Origin: Carallia brachiata
Lineage: Eukaryota > Streptophyta > Magnoliopsida > Malpighiales > Rhizophoraceae
Length of the DNA: 64,000 nucleotides
Reading direction: 5' to 3'
NCBI GenBank assembly: GCA_021464245.1
Contig: JADCRB010000016.1
Span: 11,528,647 to 11,592,646 of the forward strand
Position 1 is the first letter of the stretch. Each line of letters opens with the position of its first letter. Below the pieces are notes generated by a model. It saw only the letters and a list, made by a program, of their open reading frames with translations. It searched no databases and had not been told where the DNA came from. Of the stretch, positions 46,830 to 58,371 are shown piece after piece. Made by a program: the position numbers and the translations under genes.

Positions 46830-48120
46830 TATAATTGATGATAACCACAACATTGATAACCTACCACCTTGGGCATTAGCCTGTTTAGTAATTTGGTAAG
46901 TTCGGATTCTAATTATCCTTAAATAAAGATGAATTTGTTGCATGGTAAAAAAATAAAAACTTTGAAAAGAGATTAGTGAATTTTAAATTTGTTAAAATCG
47001 AATGTAAAAAAATCTATTTAGACTAATAGTACTATCTTATAAAAATAATAAATTACGGCGATAACAAGCAACCTATAACTATATTTTACTTGTAATATAT
47101 ATTTTTTTTCCTTCAAACAAAAACAACAATAGTAACCTTGAATTATAGTTATGGATTTCTACTTTCCTAATTGTATGTATTTCCTCATTTATACCGAAAC
47201 CCAAAACAAAAGGTTATTATTCTTTTTGTTGTTTTAGGCTTTTTTTCTTTTTTTACTATAATTTATGTCCATATAAAAAAATGCATTTGCATAATTTTTT
47301 TTTCCTTCTATTAAGAAGTTGGAGTATTAATAGAAACACAAAAGAGGAAAACACAATTAATCTTGCTCAACATATTTAATTTGGAGTGGGAGGAGGGCTT
47401 CCCATGCTCATAAGTCTTATAACTTTGTTTTTTTTTTGGGTTTTGAAAAGTTTAGGAATACCAAAATATTTTCATTTCAAAATCAGAAAATGTTTACTTA
47501 CTATTAAAAAAAATTTACAGTAAGACTTATATATCATCTATCCATAAAAAAACTTTAACAAAAATTAGTGATAAACCTAATAACCTCTTTCTAAAATTAG
47601 AACATAGAGTGTTATTATTATTATTATTATTATTTGACAAGTGGGGACGAGAATTGAAGGAAGCAAATTCTGTTCAATTTCTTTCTGTTTTTGCCTAAAA
47701 AATTTTATTCCTTCTATATGTTTTTTTTTTATTTGATGAAAAGGAGGGACGAACCCAATGTATCGACCTGTCCACCAGAATAAAGGCATCCACAAATATC
47801 TTCAAGAACCAACTGCAAGATTCTCACTGGTGGTGGGAGTGGCAAGCATAATGGATACTTTGGCCTGATGGATTGAAGGGTTTGTTAGGAAGTCATCCAC
47901 TACTCTATTTGCCTCAAGATGTGCATTTTGAATACAGGTTATTACGTAATCACATAATTTATAACACACATAACAATACAGTTAATTTAATAATTTATTT
48001 ATTTTATAAAATTTAATATATTTTTAATGATATAACAATCAAAATTTTTACATACAAACTTTATACTTATTATTATATATCTTACATAACTTTCCCCTAA
48101 TTGAAATACACCTTCAAGTC
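46830..48120. repeat. Direct duplication, copy 1
   Basis: It starts with TTGATGATAACCACAACATT and ends near CCCTAATTGAAATACACC. It aligns collinearly with 49059-50735 with many substitutions and small indels. No coding sequence is recognised. It includes a (TTA)n run near 47610-47633. Confidence 0.85.
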
Positions 48121-48171
48121 TTTAGTTGCACAGCACTAAGGGATTGAAAAGTTGAAATACCCCTCCCAGTC

Positions 48172-48475
48172 GGGATAAGTAAAAAAAATAGTCTTATACG
48201 TTTGAATTTTTTATAATTGAGTGCTAAACGTTAAGATATTTTCATTTAAATCCTAAATGTTACAATTTTTATTTCAATTGAGTCATATCCCTGACGGAAT
48301 GCTGTTTGACCGTTAATTTAAGCATTTGACCGGTTAAAGAATAATTTTAAAAACCAAATACACAAAGAAAAATATTTTTAAATCAAATTTAAAAAACCTA
48401 TACTATTTGAAAAAGCGTATTCTTAACTTTCATATACGCCTCACATACGTATTGATTGAGACCCCCAAATACTCG
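48172..48475. mobile_element. Possible half of a GGGATAAG-type foldback element
   Basis: GGGATAAG at 48172 starts a run of motifs (CGTTTGAATT, CCTAAATGTTAC, GACGGAATGCTGTTTGACCG) resembling the arm of the neighbouring element at 48476. No matching right half is found before that element. Confidence 0.35.
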
Positions 48476-48973
48476 GGGATAAGCATTATTTTGGTCCTAA
48501 ACCTTTAGATTTTTTTACGTTTGAGTTATAAACCTTTTTGACATTTCATTTGAGTCCTAAACCTTTTGATTTTCTACCAAATCAGTCCCTCTGTTTAACA
48601 AAAGTGATCAATCTATTAAAAAATGATTTTAACTTTACAAAAAATTGTTTAAAAAAAGATTAAATATATGAATTGAATGTCTTTTCTATCAAAAATATGC
48701 ATTTTACATATTTAATTCGTATATGCTAATTAAAAAAATATTTAATATACATATTTTGTTGATGAAAAAAATATTTAATTCATGTATTTAACCTTTTTTA
48801 AATGATTTTTATTAAGTTAAACTTATTTATTAATGGATTGACTACTTTTTGTAACTTAAAGGACTGATGTGGTAAGAAATCAAAAGGTTTAGGACTCAAA
48901 TGAAATGTCAAAAAGGTTTAAGATTCAAACGTAAAATAACCTAAAGGTTTAGGACCAAAATAATGCTTATCCC
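48476..48973. mobile_element. Foldback Mutator-like MITE, ~498 bp
   Basis: The ends are GGGATAAGCATTATTTTGG and CCAAAATAATGCTTATCCC, with about 200-base inverted arms. CAAATACTCG flanks both sides (48466-48475 and 48974-48983), a 10-bp match of which 9 are the likely target duplication. There is no coding capacity. Confidence 0.85.
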
Positions 48974-49058
48974 CAAATACTCGCTTCTAATAAACAAACC
49001 GATTCCATAACCCCCAATGTTCTTCTTTGTATAAACCCTCAATCCTCAATAAATATAT

Positions 49059-50735
49059 AATAATAATAATTGATGATAACCACAACATTAATAACCTGCC
49101 AGCTTGGGTATTAGCCTGTTTAGTAATTTGGTGGGTTCGGATTCTAATTATTTTTAAATAAAGATGAATTTGTCGCATGGAAAAAAACAAAAACTTTGAA
49201 AGGAGATTAGTGAATTTTAAACTCGTTAATATCGAGTATAAAAAAGTCTATTTAAATTAATAGTGCTTAAAGTGATAGGTTTATCTTATAAAAATAATAA
49301 ATTAGAATAACGATAAGCAACCTATAACTATATTTTACTTGTAATACTTTTTTTTTCTTCAAACAAAAACAACAATAATAACCTTGAACTATGGTTATGG
49401 ATTTCTACTTTCCTAATTGTATGTATTTCCTCATTTATACTGAAACTCAAAACAAAAGGCTATTATTCTTTTTGTTGTTTTAGGCTTTTTTTCTTTTTTT
49501 ACTATAATTTATGTCCATATAAAAAATGCATTTGCATAATTATTTTTTTCCTTCTATTAAGAAGTTGGAGTATTAATAGAAACACAAAAAAGGAAAACAC
49601 AATTAATCTTGCTCAACATATTTAATTTGGAGTGGGAGGGCTTCCCATACTTATAAATCTTATAACTTTGTTTCTTTGTTAGTATATAAAAATATTACTA
49701 ACTTTAATTAAATTAACAAATCTAACACCAACTTTAAAAAGTAATAAATCTAATACCAACTTTACTTAAAGTAACAAATCTAACACGTAATAATTTTATA
49801 TGAATAGAATTTGTCAGTTTTGATAACAGATTTATAAAATTATGTATATTTCGATGACATGATAATCATATAAATTAGTGTCACATTATCGAAACAATTA
49901 AAATTTTATTTAAGAAATTTTATAGCGCGCTAGATTTGTTACTTTAGATAAAATTAGTATTAGATTTATTATTTCAAACAAAATTAGTGATATTTTTGTA
50001 TATTAACCGTTTTTTTTTTTTTTTGAAATGTTTAGGAATATGAGAGTATCTTTATTTCAAGATCAAAAAATGTTTACAGACTATCAAAATAAAATTTACA
50101 ATAAAACTTCTATATCATTCATCCACAAAATATTCCAACAATGATTCGTGATAAATCTTATAGCCTCTTTCTAAAATTAGAACATAGAGTGCTATTATTA
50201 TTAATTGTTATTTGGCAAGTGGGGACGAGAATTGGAGGAAGCAAATTCTCTTCAATTTCTTTCTGTTTTTGTTTAAAAAATTTTATTCCTTCTATATGTT
50301 TTTTTTTTTTTTTTCATTTGATGAAAAGGAGGGATGAACCCAGTGGATCGACCTGTCCACCAGAATAGAGGCATCGACACGTCCACCAGAATAGAGGCAT
50401 CCCACAAATATCTTCAAGAACCAACTGCAAAATTCTCACTGGTGGGCGGGAGTGGCAAGCGTAATGGATACTTTAGCCTGATGGATTGCAGGGTTTGCTA
50501 GGAAGTCACCCACTAGTCTATTGCCCTCAAGATATGCATATTTGAAAGGAGGCTAATATGTAATTACATAATTTATGATATATATAAGATATATAATTAA
50601 TTTAATAATTTATTTATTTTTTTAAATTTAATATAATTTTAAATATTTAACAGTTTAAATTTATGTGTACAAATTTTATACTTATTATTATATATTTACG
50701 TAACTTTTCCCTAATTGAAATAGACCTCCCAGTCT
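49059..50735. repeat. Direct duplication, copy 2
   Basis: It aligns with 46830-48120. It is longer because of the foldback insertion at 49678-50007 and a ~27-base tandem duplication of GTCCACCAGAATAGAGGCATC at about 50354-50401. Confidence 0.85.
49678..50007. mobile_element. Foldback element nested in duplication copy 2, ~330 bp
   Basis: GTTAGTATATAAAAATATTAC on the left pairs with the complement of GTGATATTTTTGTATATTAAC on the right, and the inverted arms continue through AACAAATCTAACACC-type motifs. Copy 1 lacks it at the same place (about 47430), which marks it as a later insertion. Confidence 0.75.
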
Positions 50736-51629
50736 GTACGCCTTTTACCTGATGCCCGAGCATTTGAATTTTCTCTTTCTTTTTTCGTTATGTATTTTAG
50801 AAATTGTAGTCCATTTGACTTCCCTTTTTTTTTTTAATCAAAAGTAACGATAACACAATGCGGCAATACTAAATTAATTTTTAAAATTGATGCCCACTGT
50901 ATAATTAATAAATTGTTATGGTGTCATGTTAAGCTCATCTCATTAGACTTATCAAAATTAAGTCATTCATATTATCATTATTATTTTTTGACAGAATTCA
51001 TATTATTATTAAGTGCATCCAAAAAACCTTGATTCACATTAATATTGAGTGCATCCACTCTTCTGTACGACTGTGGCTTAGATTCTTCAATAAGACAATG
51101 TCTCTTGCATAGTTTTTACTCATCTATATTTTTACTTTTTTTTTTTTTGGAGTCAACATCTATATCTTTACTTAAGGTCACCAAGTGTTTTTAATTCCAA
51201 AGTTAAATGCTTTCTTTGTTCTCTTTTGCACATAAAAAGCGCAACATAAAACTTGGTCATATTATATATCTACTAAGTACTAAATAATTAAAAAAAGTAT
51301 TTTGACACATAGGTTCGATTATTGAAATATCTACAATGATTTTTTTTTCTTTTTTTTGGTTCTAAAAACAAAGTACCTTAATAATAAGGGAAAATGTTGC
51401 CGGACTGAGGTGCATGAATTAATTGTTGAACTGAAATTAAGTATTGTACACATTATTGATAGATTTATTGCACATTAAGTTTAAATATATATATATTTTT
51501 AAAAATTTATAATATACAAAATTGTCAAAATTATTGTATAATAAACTTATGAATAATATATATAAAAGTTAAATCGGTCTATCCCTTGGTCTCTTTCTTT
51601 CAGTCCGTGTACTTTTATCCTAATAATAA

Positions 51630-51673
<44 letters not shown>

Positions 51674-51852
51674 CTTATTAATATTTAATTTAATACATAT
51701 ATATATATATATAATCTTATTAATATTTAATTTAATACATAATTGATATTGCATATCCAATTTTTTTTATACAACAAAGGCGGTTTTCTAAAGCCTGCTA
51801 CAGTTATGTTATTTTTGAGTAAGTCATCTGTTTAATTTCACCACTTAATTAT
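50736..51852. other. Intergenic AT-rich DNA with compound microsatellites
   Basis: No gene is seen. It contains a (TG)n(TA)n tract at about 51630-51670 and a tandem duplication of the TATAATCTTATTAATATTTA block (51656-51740). Confidence 0.6.
51630..51740. repeat. (TG)n(TA)n microsatellite and ~42-bp tandem duplication
   Basis: A GT run and TA run are followed by two copies of ATATATAATCTTATTAATA..TTTAATACAT. Confidence 0.9.
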
Positions 51853-52479
51853 TTGATCCCGAGATCTTGCCGGTTTTGTCACCGGACACCACAATCGAAA
51901 CGGCCAACCACTGATCTTCCTAAATCCGGTACACACACGCTGGAAATCTTGCCAGAAACCCGTGGATCGAGAGAAGACAGAAAGTTCAGCCGCCCCTTCT
52001 CACGTCGATCTCGTCCTCCTCTGTTCACCGTCGCTGGTCGAGACCACCAAATCTCCCTTTCCCAGCCACCGATCTAAGATCCCCATCCTCTGACGAGCCG
52101 TTTTATAGCCGGAGAGTCGCCGAATAGAGCCATAGCCATCTTCTCACTCCTGCTCACGCCGAACGTCCAATCGTCACTTCGATCCAACTGCCCTTCACCG
52201 TTCGTTGCCATCTAGTCACCGTCGGCCCTTCAAGCCACCTTTCGCTACAGGAACCGTCACCATCTTGCTCGCCGACCGGAGTTAGCTTGCCACCGTCGCC
52301 GGCGCTCATCCTTGTTGCTGGTGTTGCTTGGATTACCTGTAGTTGTTTATTTTGAGAAAAAAAAAAAGAAAAAAAAAAGGAAAAAGAATAGGGCTCAGAT
52401 TATAAATTTTAAAAATTTAAGGGTCAGATTGAAAATATAAAAAAAATAGAAGGGCATATCTGAAAATTAAATTTAGATC
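51853..52479 (+). other. GC-rich leader upstream of the second copia remnant
   Basis: From about 51853 to 52320 the DNA becomes rich in CCG, CACCG and CGTCG motifs with open frames lacking domains. It then turns into a poly-A-rich stretch before the gag ATG. Such leaders occur between LTR and gag in some copia elements. A 5' LTR or primer site was not found. Confidence 0.4.
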
Positions 52480-53444
52480 ATGATGAATTTCAACATGAAT
52501 GACAATATTCCAGTCTCAGTTCCCGTTTTGGATGGGAAAAATTACAATAGATGGTGTGTGCGGATCAAAGTCTTATTTGATTACAACGAGTTACTTAGTG
52601 TCGTAGAGAACGGAGTTGAAGAGATTGCTGCAGATGCAACAGAAGCACAACGGACTGCTCATCGAGATATGCAGAAGAAGGATAAAAAGACGCTTTATTT
52701 TATTTGTCAGGCAGTCAATGATGATAGTTTTGAGAAGATTGCAGGTGCAACTACGTCTAAGCAACCATGAGATATTTTGACGATGTCTTTTCAAGGTGCA
52801 GATAAAGTTAAGAAGGTGAAATTTCAAACCTTACGATGTCAGTTTGAGTTATTACAGATGGAAACCTCAGAAACAGTTTCAGTTTATATCAGTAGAGTTC
52901 TCGCTCTCACGAATCAGATGAAAGTTTATGGAGAGCAGCTTAATAATCAAGTTAAAGTTGAGAAGATTTTGCGGACACTCACTCCGCGATATGAGCACAT
53001 CGTGGTTGCAATTGAAGAAGCACATGATTTGTCGCAGATGTCAGTTGATGTATTGACAGGCACGTTGCAAGCTCACGAGCAACGCATGAATGAGAAGCGC
53101 ATTGAGAAGCCAGTCGAGCAAGCCCTTCAGAGTCAAGCTCCCATCAAAGGCGAGCAGAATGATCAATCACAATAGAGGCAAAATTCCTCTCGTGGAAGAG
53201 GAAGAGGATGAGGGCGTGGTGGATTTTACAACAATCGAGGTCGTAGAGATCGCTACAATAATTATGGGGGGTGGAGACAATTATCAGAGGAATACGGACC
53301 AGACTAATAGAGGTCGTGGTCGAGGCCGAGGCCAAGGAAGAGGTCAAGGTAGAGGAAGACAAGATAAATCTAATATTGAGTGTTATTCATGCCACAAGCG
53401 TGACTACTATTCTCATGAGTGTTGGTCGAAGGAGAATAATTAGA
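52480..53444 (+). pseudogene. Copia gag remnant with defective zinc knuckle
   Basis: The first frame (52480-52770) holds the gag N terminus, PVLDGKNYNRWCVRIKVLFD, and ends at a TGA where DUF4219/UBN2 proteins normally continue. The second (52777-53175) continues the UBN2 domain: KVKFQTLRCQFELLQM, ILRTLTPRYEHIVVAIEE. A third (to 53443) holds a Gly/Arg-rich stretch and the knuckle CYSCHKRDYYSHEC, in which Tyr replaces the zinc-binding His. At least one stop and one frameshift separate the pieces. Confidence 0.85.
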
Positions 53445-53512
53445 TAGCACACTGTGCACAAGAGGGAGATGGTGATGGAAATCAAGCCCTCATAATGGTT
53501 ACTGCAGCCACT

Positions 53513-53575
53513 GAAACACACTAAACAACCAAATTCTACTTAAACAATAATTAAGAATTAAATCTGGATTAACTT
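53513..53575 (-). repeat. Inverted 63-bp piece of the element's own LTR
   Basis: The reverse complement of this stretch matches the start of the 3' LTR (from about 54336) with about two mismatches (AAGTTAATCCAGATTTAATT and onwards to AGTGTGTTTC). It lies exactly where gag ends and the RT/RNase H remnant begins. Confidence 0.9.
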
Positions 53576-53597
53576 TAATATTGCTAATCACAGGATG

Positions 53598-54324
53598 CAT
53601 GATTGCAATCCTGTGAAAACACCTATTGAAGTTGGCACTAAATTGTCTAAGGAAGGCAATGAAGTACTTGTTGATTCCAGACTTTTTAAGTAGATTGTTG
53701 GAAGTTTGAGGTACTTGACATGCACAAGGCCCGACATATCTTATGGAGTTGATTTGATTAGCAAGTTTTTAGAGTCTCCGCGTCAATCTCATATGCAAGT
53801 TGCTAAGAGGATTATGCAGTACATTAAAGGGACGTTTGATCATTGCTTACTTTATACTTCATCTAAGAATTGTGCTTTTGTAGGCTATTCTGATAGTGAT
53901 TGGGGTGGAGATGTTGACGATTGAAAAAGCACTTCTGGTTATTGTTTCAACTTTGGCACAGTTGCTTGTTCGTGGTCATTGAAGAAACAATCTATTGTTG
54001 CACTTTCGACTTGTGAAGCAGAATATGTAGCGGCAGTTTCCAGTGCTTGTCAAGCAGTTTGGTTGAGGAATTTATACAAAGATATTTGTTGATAATGTTT
54101 CAGCTATTAATTTAGCAAAGAATCCAATGACGCATGGAAGGAGTAAGCACATTAATACTCGTTTTCATTTTCTGAGAGATCAAGTTGATAAAGGAGAGAT
54201 TGAATTGATTTATTGCAAGTCTGAAGATCAAGGTGCAGATATTCTCACGAAACCGTTGAAGTATGATGCGTTTGTCAAGCTGAAGCAGATGTTAGGAATG
54301 CGAGCATCACCAAATCAAAATTAA
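53598..54324 (+). pseudogene. Copia RT end and RNase H remnant
   Basis: CNPVKTPIEVG is followed by a TAG, then LRYLTCTRPDISYGVDLISK, SDSDWGGDVDD, a TGA, KSTSGYCFNFG, ALSTCEAEYVAAVS, a frame change near 54090, then RSKHINTRFHFLRD and QGADILTKPL. These are the standard C-terminal motifs of copia polyproteins. There are at least two stops and one frameshift. Confidence 0.88.
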
Positions 54325-54331
54325 GGGGGGA

Positions 54332-54537
54332 TGTTGAAGTTAATCCAGATTTAATTCTTAATTATTGTTTAAGTAGAACTTGGTTATTTAGTGTGTTTCC
54401 ATATTCGAGTAGAATAAGGATTTTGTCTTACTAGTATATAAGGACATGTGATTTATATTTTGTGTGTGCTTCTCATTATTGTTGTGTGGCCTTATTCAAT
54501 TAATAAATTAGTAGTGTTAAGTTAATTAAAGCTAACA
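54332..54537 (+). repeat. 3' LTR of the second copia remnant
   Basis: It begins TGTTGAAGTTAATCC after a G-rich polypurine tract and ends near AAAGCTAACA, giving about 206 bp with TG...CA ends. It contains TATATAAGGAC, a plausible TATA box. Confidence 0.75.
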
Positions 54538-55159
54538 CTATTATGGTTGTTCAGGCTAAGGAAAGAAGCTATTCACATCAAAGAACTATTAGACACAACT
54601 TCCACAAGACGCTTGCTTGTGTTAAAGTTGAAAACGAAATGACATGGTTAATTGAAGCAGAAGTATATCCGTATCAATGGGATCTATATGTTGGCAGCGA
54701 TAGTATTAAATTGCAAGTTTTTTAATATTATAGTGAAGCGTATAATAATTAATTTGAGTTTATTAATATTTAAGTGGTGAGTATAATTTTATAAAATAAT
54801 TAAATAAAAGTATTTAATATTAAAATTACTTTTATATGTGTGATAACTCACGTATTTTTATTAGATTTCTCTAATATTAAAAAAAAGGTCTTGCCCACTA
54901 GTTGGACTATGACATATGCCTATGATACACGGGAGCCACGGCTCCATAAAAGCGGGGGCAAAAAAAAAATTGTGATGATGGTAACTGGAATTTGGACTCT
55001 ATTTTAATTTTCATGTATGTGACTTCCATTGATGTAGCTGGATTTTAGCCTCTTTAGATCACATAATTATACTTATGATTTTGTTAAAATCTCGTCATCT
55101 GCTGTATAATTAAATAATTAAAAATGTTTGGCTAATTATGGCAATTGAGAGAGTGAATG
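54538..55159. other. Short intergenic stretch
   Basis: A 60-codon open frame (54543-54725) is present but shows no recognisable domain. The rest is AT-rich. Confidence 0.4.
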
Positions 55160-55169
55160 AATAAAATTC

Positions 55170-56025
55170 GGGATAAATACTAAAGTAGTCCTAAATCTTC
55201 TAAGATTTTTTTAATGTAATCCTATATCTTTTTATGTTTTCATTTCAGTCCTATAACTATGTTTTTAGTTATAATTAAGTCTATGCAAACGGAATCGTTA
55301 GTCAAGAAGTTAGAAACCATATTTGGCCTCAGGAAATACAAAAATATAATTTTAAAAGGAGAAATACGTCATTTTTTTAAAAAAGAAACCCTTGTTTTTT
55401 TTTTTAGAAAATTGACTAGAGATGCACGATCCAAACCTCTCAGAATCAGATTTAGCTTTTTTAGAATCATTTCAGCAGCATTCTCGAAGAAGACCTGGTG
55501 GGGACCAACATCGGCGTATTTCTCTAAGGGGACAAATTTTAATGTTCTCTCCAAAGTGAAATGAAAGAACATTTATGATACATAAAATAGAATTGTGTTA
55601 ATTTTAAGTGTTATCATTGTTCCATAAATTTTGAGATAGATACGAGAAAGTTTGAACATCTTTAGCAATACTCCGGTGTTGGTCTCCGCTAGGTCTTCTC
55701 CGAGAGATGCTGTTGAATTAATTCTAAAAGAGGTAAATCTGATTCTGAGGGATTTAGACCGTGCATTTCTCATCAATTTTCTCAAAAATAAAAGAGATTT
55801 TCTTTTTTAAAAAAATAACGTATTTCTCCTTTTAAGATTGTATTTATGTATTTTATGAAGTCAAATACGGCTTCTAACTTATTGACTAACGATTAACGAT
55901 TCCATTTGTATAAGACTTAATTATAACTAAAAACATAATTATACGACTGAAATGAAAATATAAAAAGATATAGGACTACATTGAAAAAATTCTAAAAGTT
56001 TTAGAACTACTTTAGTGTTTATCCC
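55170..56025. mobile_element. Large foldback Mutator-like element, ~856 bp
   Basis: The ends are GGGATAAATACTAAAGTAGT and the complement ACTACTTTAGTGTTTATCCC, and the inverted arms are about 400 bases each. AATAAAATTC flanks both sides (55160-55169 and 56026-56035). Two open frames of 101 and 70 codons are the two arms read from opposite ends and share RSK.LRIRF and FRI.S.A motifs, so they are not separate genes. Confidence 0.88.
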
Positions 56026-56035
56026 AATAAAATTC

Positions 56036-58371
56036 ACATTTCGGAGCAAAAATCATGTGAAGGGTGAGCAAAGGTCTGTTATTTTCACTTTAAAAGGGCT
56101 TTTTTTTTTTTTTTTACATAACACAAAAAACTAGGGTTACAAAATACAAATAGGCTTCCTTTTTCGCTTTAAAAGACAAATTTTGCATAACGCAATAAAT
56201 AGGCTTCACGGATACACACATCATACATGGTATCTACTGCAGATTTCAAGTTCAATATCCTTGGTGCCGCTTTCGCTGCAGAGACCAATAACCAACGTCT
56301 TTCTTCTCACAAAATTACTTGAAAATTACTAAATTAATTGGCTGAAAATAATTGGTGGCACCGAGAAAAAAAAAGTGTATGTGGCAATTGGTTAGATCAT
56401 CCAATTGAATGAATTGTCAATTAATGGCATAAGCGCTAACACGTGGGATACTCTCAATGCCGCAAGAATAATCTCGATTGACCAAAAATGAATTAATTTT
56501 TTTCCTTGTTTTTTTGGGTGCAACGTAAAAAATCAGACAACTACAACATTAACTCTTACAAAACAAAGTTCATATTTATCCTCAAGTCCGTATTAATTTT
56601 AATCCACCCAGATGATGGAGCCTCCCAACCAACAACCCTTAGCAGGGAGAGAGAATTAGTACTGAGCTTCTGGAAACACATGGTACAATCTAAAAATAAT
56701 TGAAGTACTTTATAAAATTAAAATTCATATATTTTACGAAACTTTGGGAGAATTAAAAATTTTTAATCCTAACCTGTCCAACTCCAAAATGATTTGCTCT
56801 TATGGTTAACCAATTTGTTTGTTGGATACATGACAAATAATTTTGTGGTTTTTTTTTTTTTTTTTTGGTTTAAATTTTGTGGTTTTAAAGTCCTCCAAAT
56901 TTAGGTACAAGTCAATTCCTGCCATCCCGGCGCCCAGGCCCAGTTGATCTGCTCCCCAAAATAAATCACGTTCCAAATAAACCTTCCCCAGAGTAGTTGG
57001 CAGCCAGAACAACTTTATCCAGATAATTGTATTAAAAACAAATAATAATAATAATAAAAGGCAGTTGAGATAAGTTGAGCTTCATAATTTTAGCCTTTTC
57101 TGCGGATGAACTTCAATGTATTTAGACCTCAATTCAGGCCGCTGATATCTTGATTGATATGTTTTGGAGCTCTAATATTTTAAGCTTTTTCTTCAAAAAA
57201 AAAAAAAAAAGGAACAAAAACTATATATGCAAATTTTAAAGAAGATATTCATTATCAAAATGTTCTCTTTTTTCTGCTTTTAATTGTTTTCATTAAATCT
57301 TGAACGCAAATTAGGTTTCTGTAATTTCTACTAACCTTGAGACCTTTTTAACAAGTTTTAATTCTTAAGTTTGAGACTACATTAAAACTTTGGAACTTTA
57401 AAGACTAAAGTGAAACCGACCCCAATATAGACGGAGGCCGAACGCTAATATCACATGTTAAATTATTATGTATAATTTAGTAGCTACCAAGTTATAATTT
57501 AGGAGTGATCTTAGATCTAATTTATAAATAAATTTCCTTATTTAATTCAGCTAGACCAAAAATATATATAGAATGTTAAATACATTCATGAAACAAATTG
57601 TTAAATGAGAAAGAAAAATTTGGTTAGAATATCTCATTGTATTATTTATTTGTCTATACATCTTTTTTGTCGTAGTCTTTTTTTTTTTTTTTTTTCTAGT
57701 CAGAGTATTACAAATGTAAATGTAAAATTGTCTTGATCATAAAAGTATGGTAAATGTAAATTTGTGAAAATTGCACACAAAAGCAATGGGAACTGACATA
57801 ACAAGAATCTGTTTGAAGTACCGTATTTTTCATATAATTGATTGAGATATCTTATTAAAATTTTAAATTCTATATTTGAGTTCTAAATTTTTAAATTCTC
57901 TAACATTTCAACGAGCTCCAAGTAGAGGTGTTTGTCGGTTGGATTGAACGAATTTGAGATATATTTGCATCCAACTCACCATCGACACGTTAAATAATTT
58001 TTCACATGCACCCAATTTACTATCAACTCAATTCATCTATTAAATTGAATTAATTTTGATTGATTATATATAATAAAAAATTATAATTTTCTTTAATTTA
58101 TACCTATCATCAATTATCAATACTTTTATTTGTTCTTATCAACTTTATTATAATATATATATATATATATACATTATATTCCTTCATAATTTTAAATATG
58201 CATAAGGATGGATTAAGACCCACTAAAGAATTATATGGAAAAAATTGGGGGACAGTGAAAAGCGACGGGTAATCACTGTATAAATAAAAATATATTATTT
58301 TTACTGTTTATACAGTACCCATCGCTTTTAGGTCCATTTTCCCGTCCCTGTAGCTGTGTCCACGAGGCCGA
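56036..58371. other. Intergenic AT-rich DNA with a MITE next to the duplication breakpoint
   Basis: No gene is recognised. Poly-T and poly-A tracts are frequent (56098-56115, 56850-56867, 57680-57698) and a (TA)n run lies near 58155-58171. Confidence 0.5.
58247..58351. mobile_element. Small inverted-repeat element at the right-arm breakpoint
   Basis: AAAAGCGACGGGTA..CACTGTATAAA on the left pairs with TTTATACAGTACCCATCGCTTTT on the right across an AT-rich loop, about 105 bp in all. It lies about 20 bases from where homology between the two arms begins. Confidence 0.6.

Larger units (their letters stand above)
52480..54537 (+). mobile_element. Internally deleted copia retrotransposon remnant
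   Basis: The plus-strand remnant has gag (52480 to about 53444 in three frames), then an inverted LTR piece, then only the end of RT and the RNase H (about 53598-54324), a polypurine tract AATTAAGGGGGGA, and a 3' LTR (54332-54537). Protease, integrase and most of RT are gone. No 5' LTR was found. It belongs to a different copia lineage from the element at 28807-34469. Confidence 0.85.

Noticed and set aside
54543..54725. 60-codon frame after the second copia LTR
   Set aside because: Short, unrecognised and without flanking splice sites or a conserved copy; left as unassigned DNA.
55259..55785. Two head-to-head open frames with shared motifs
   Set aside because: They are the inverted arms of one foldback element, not genes.
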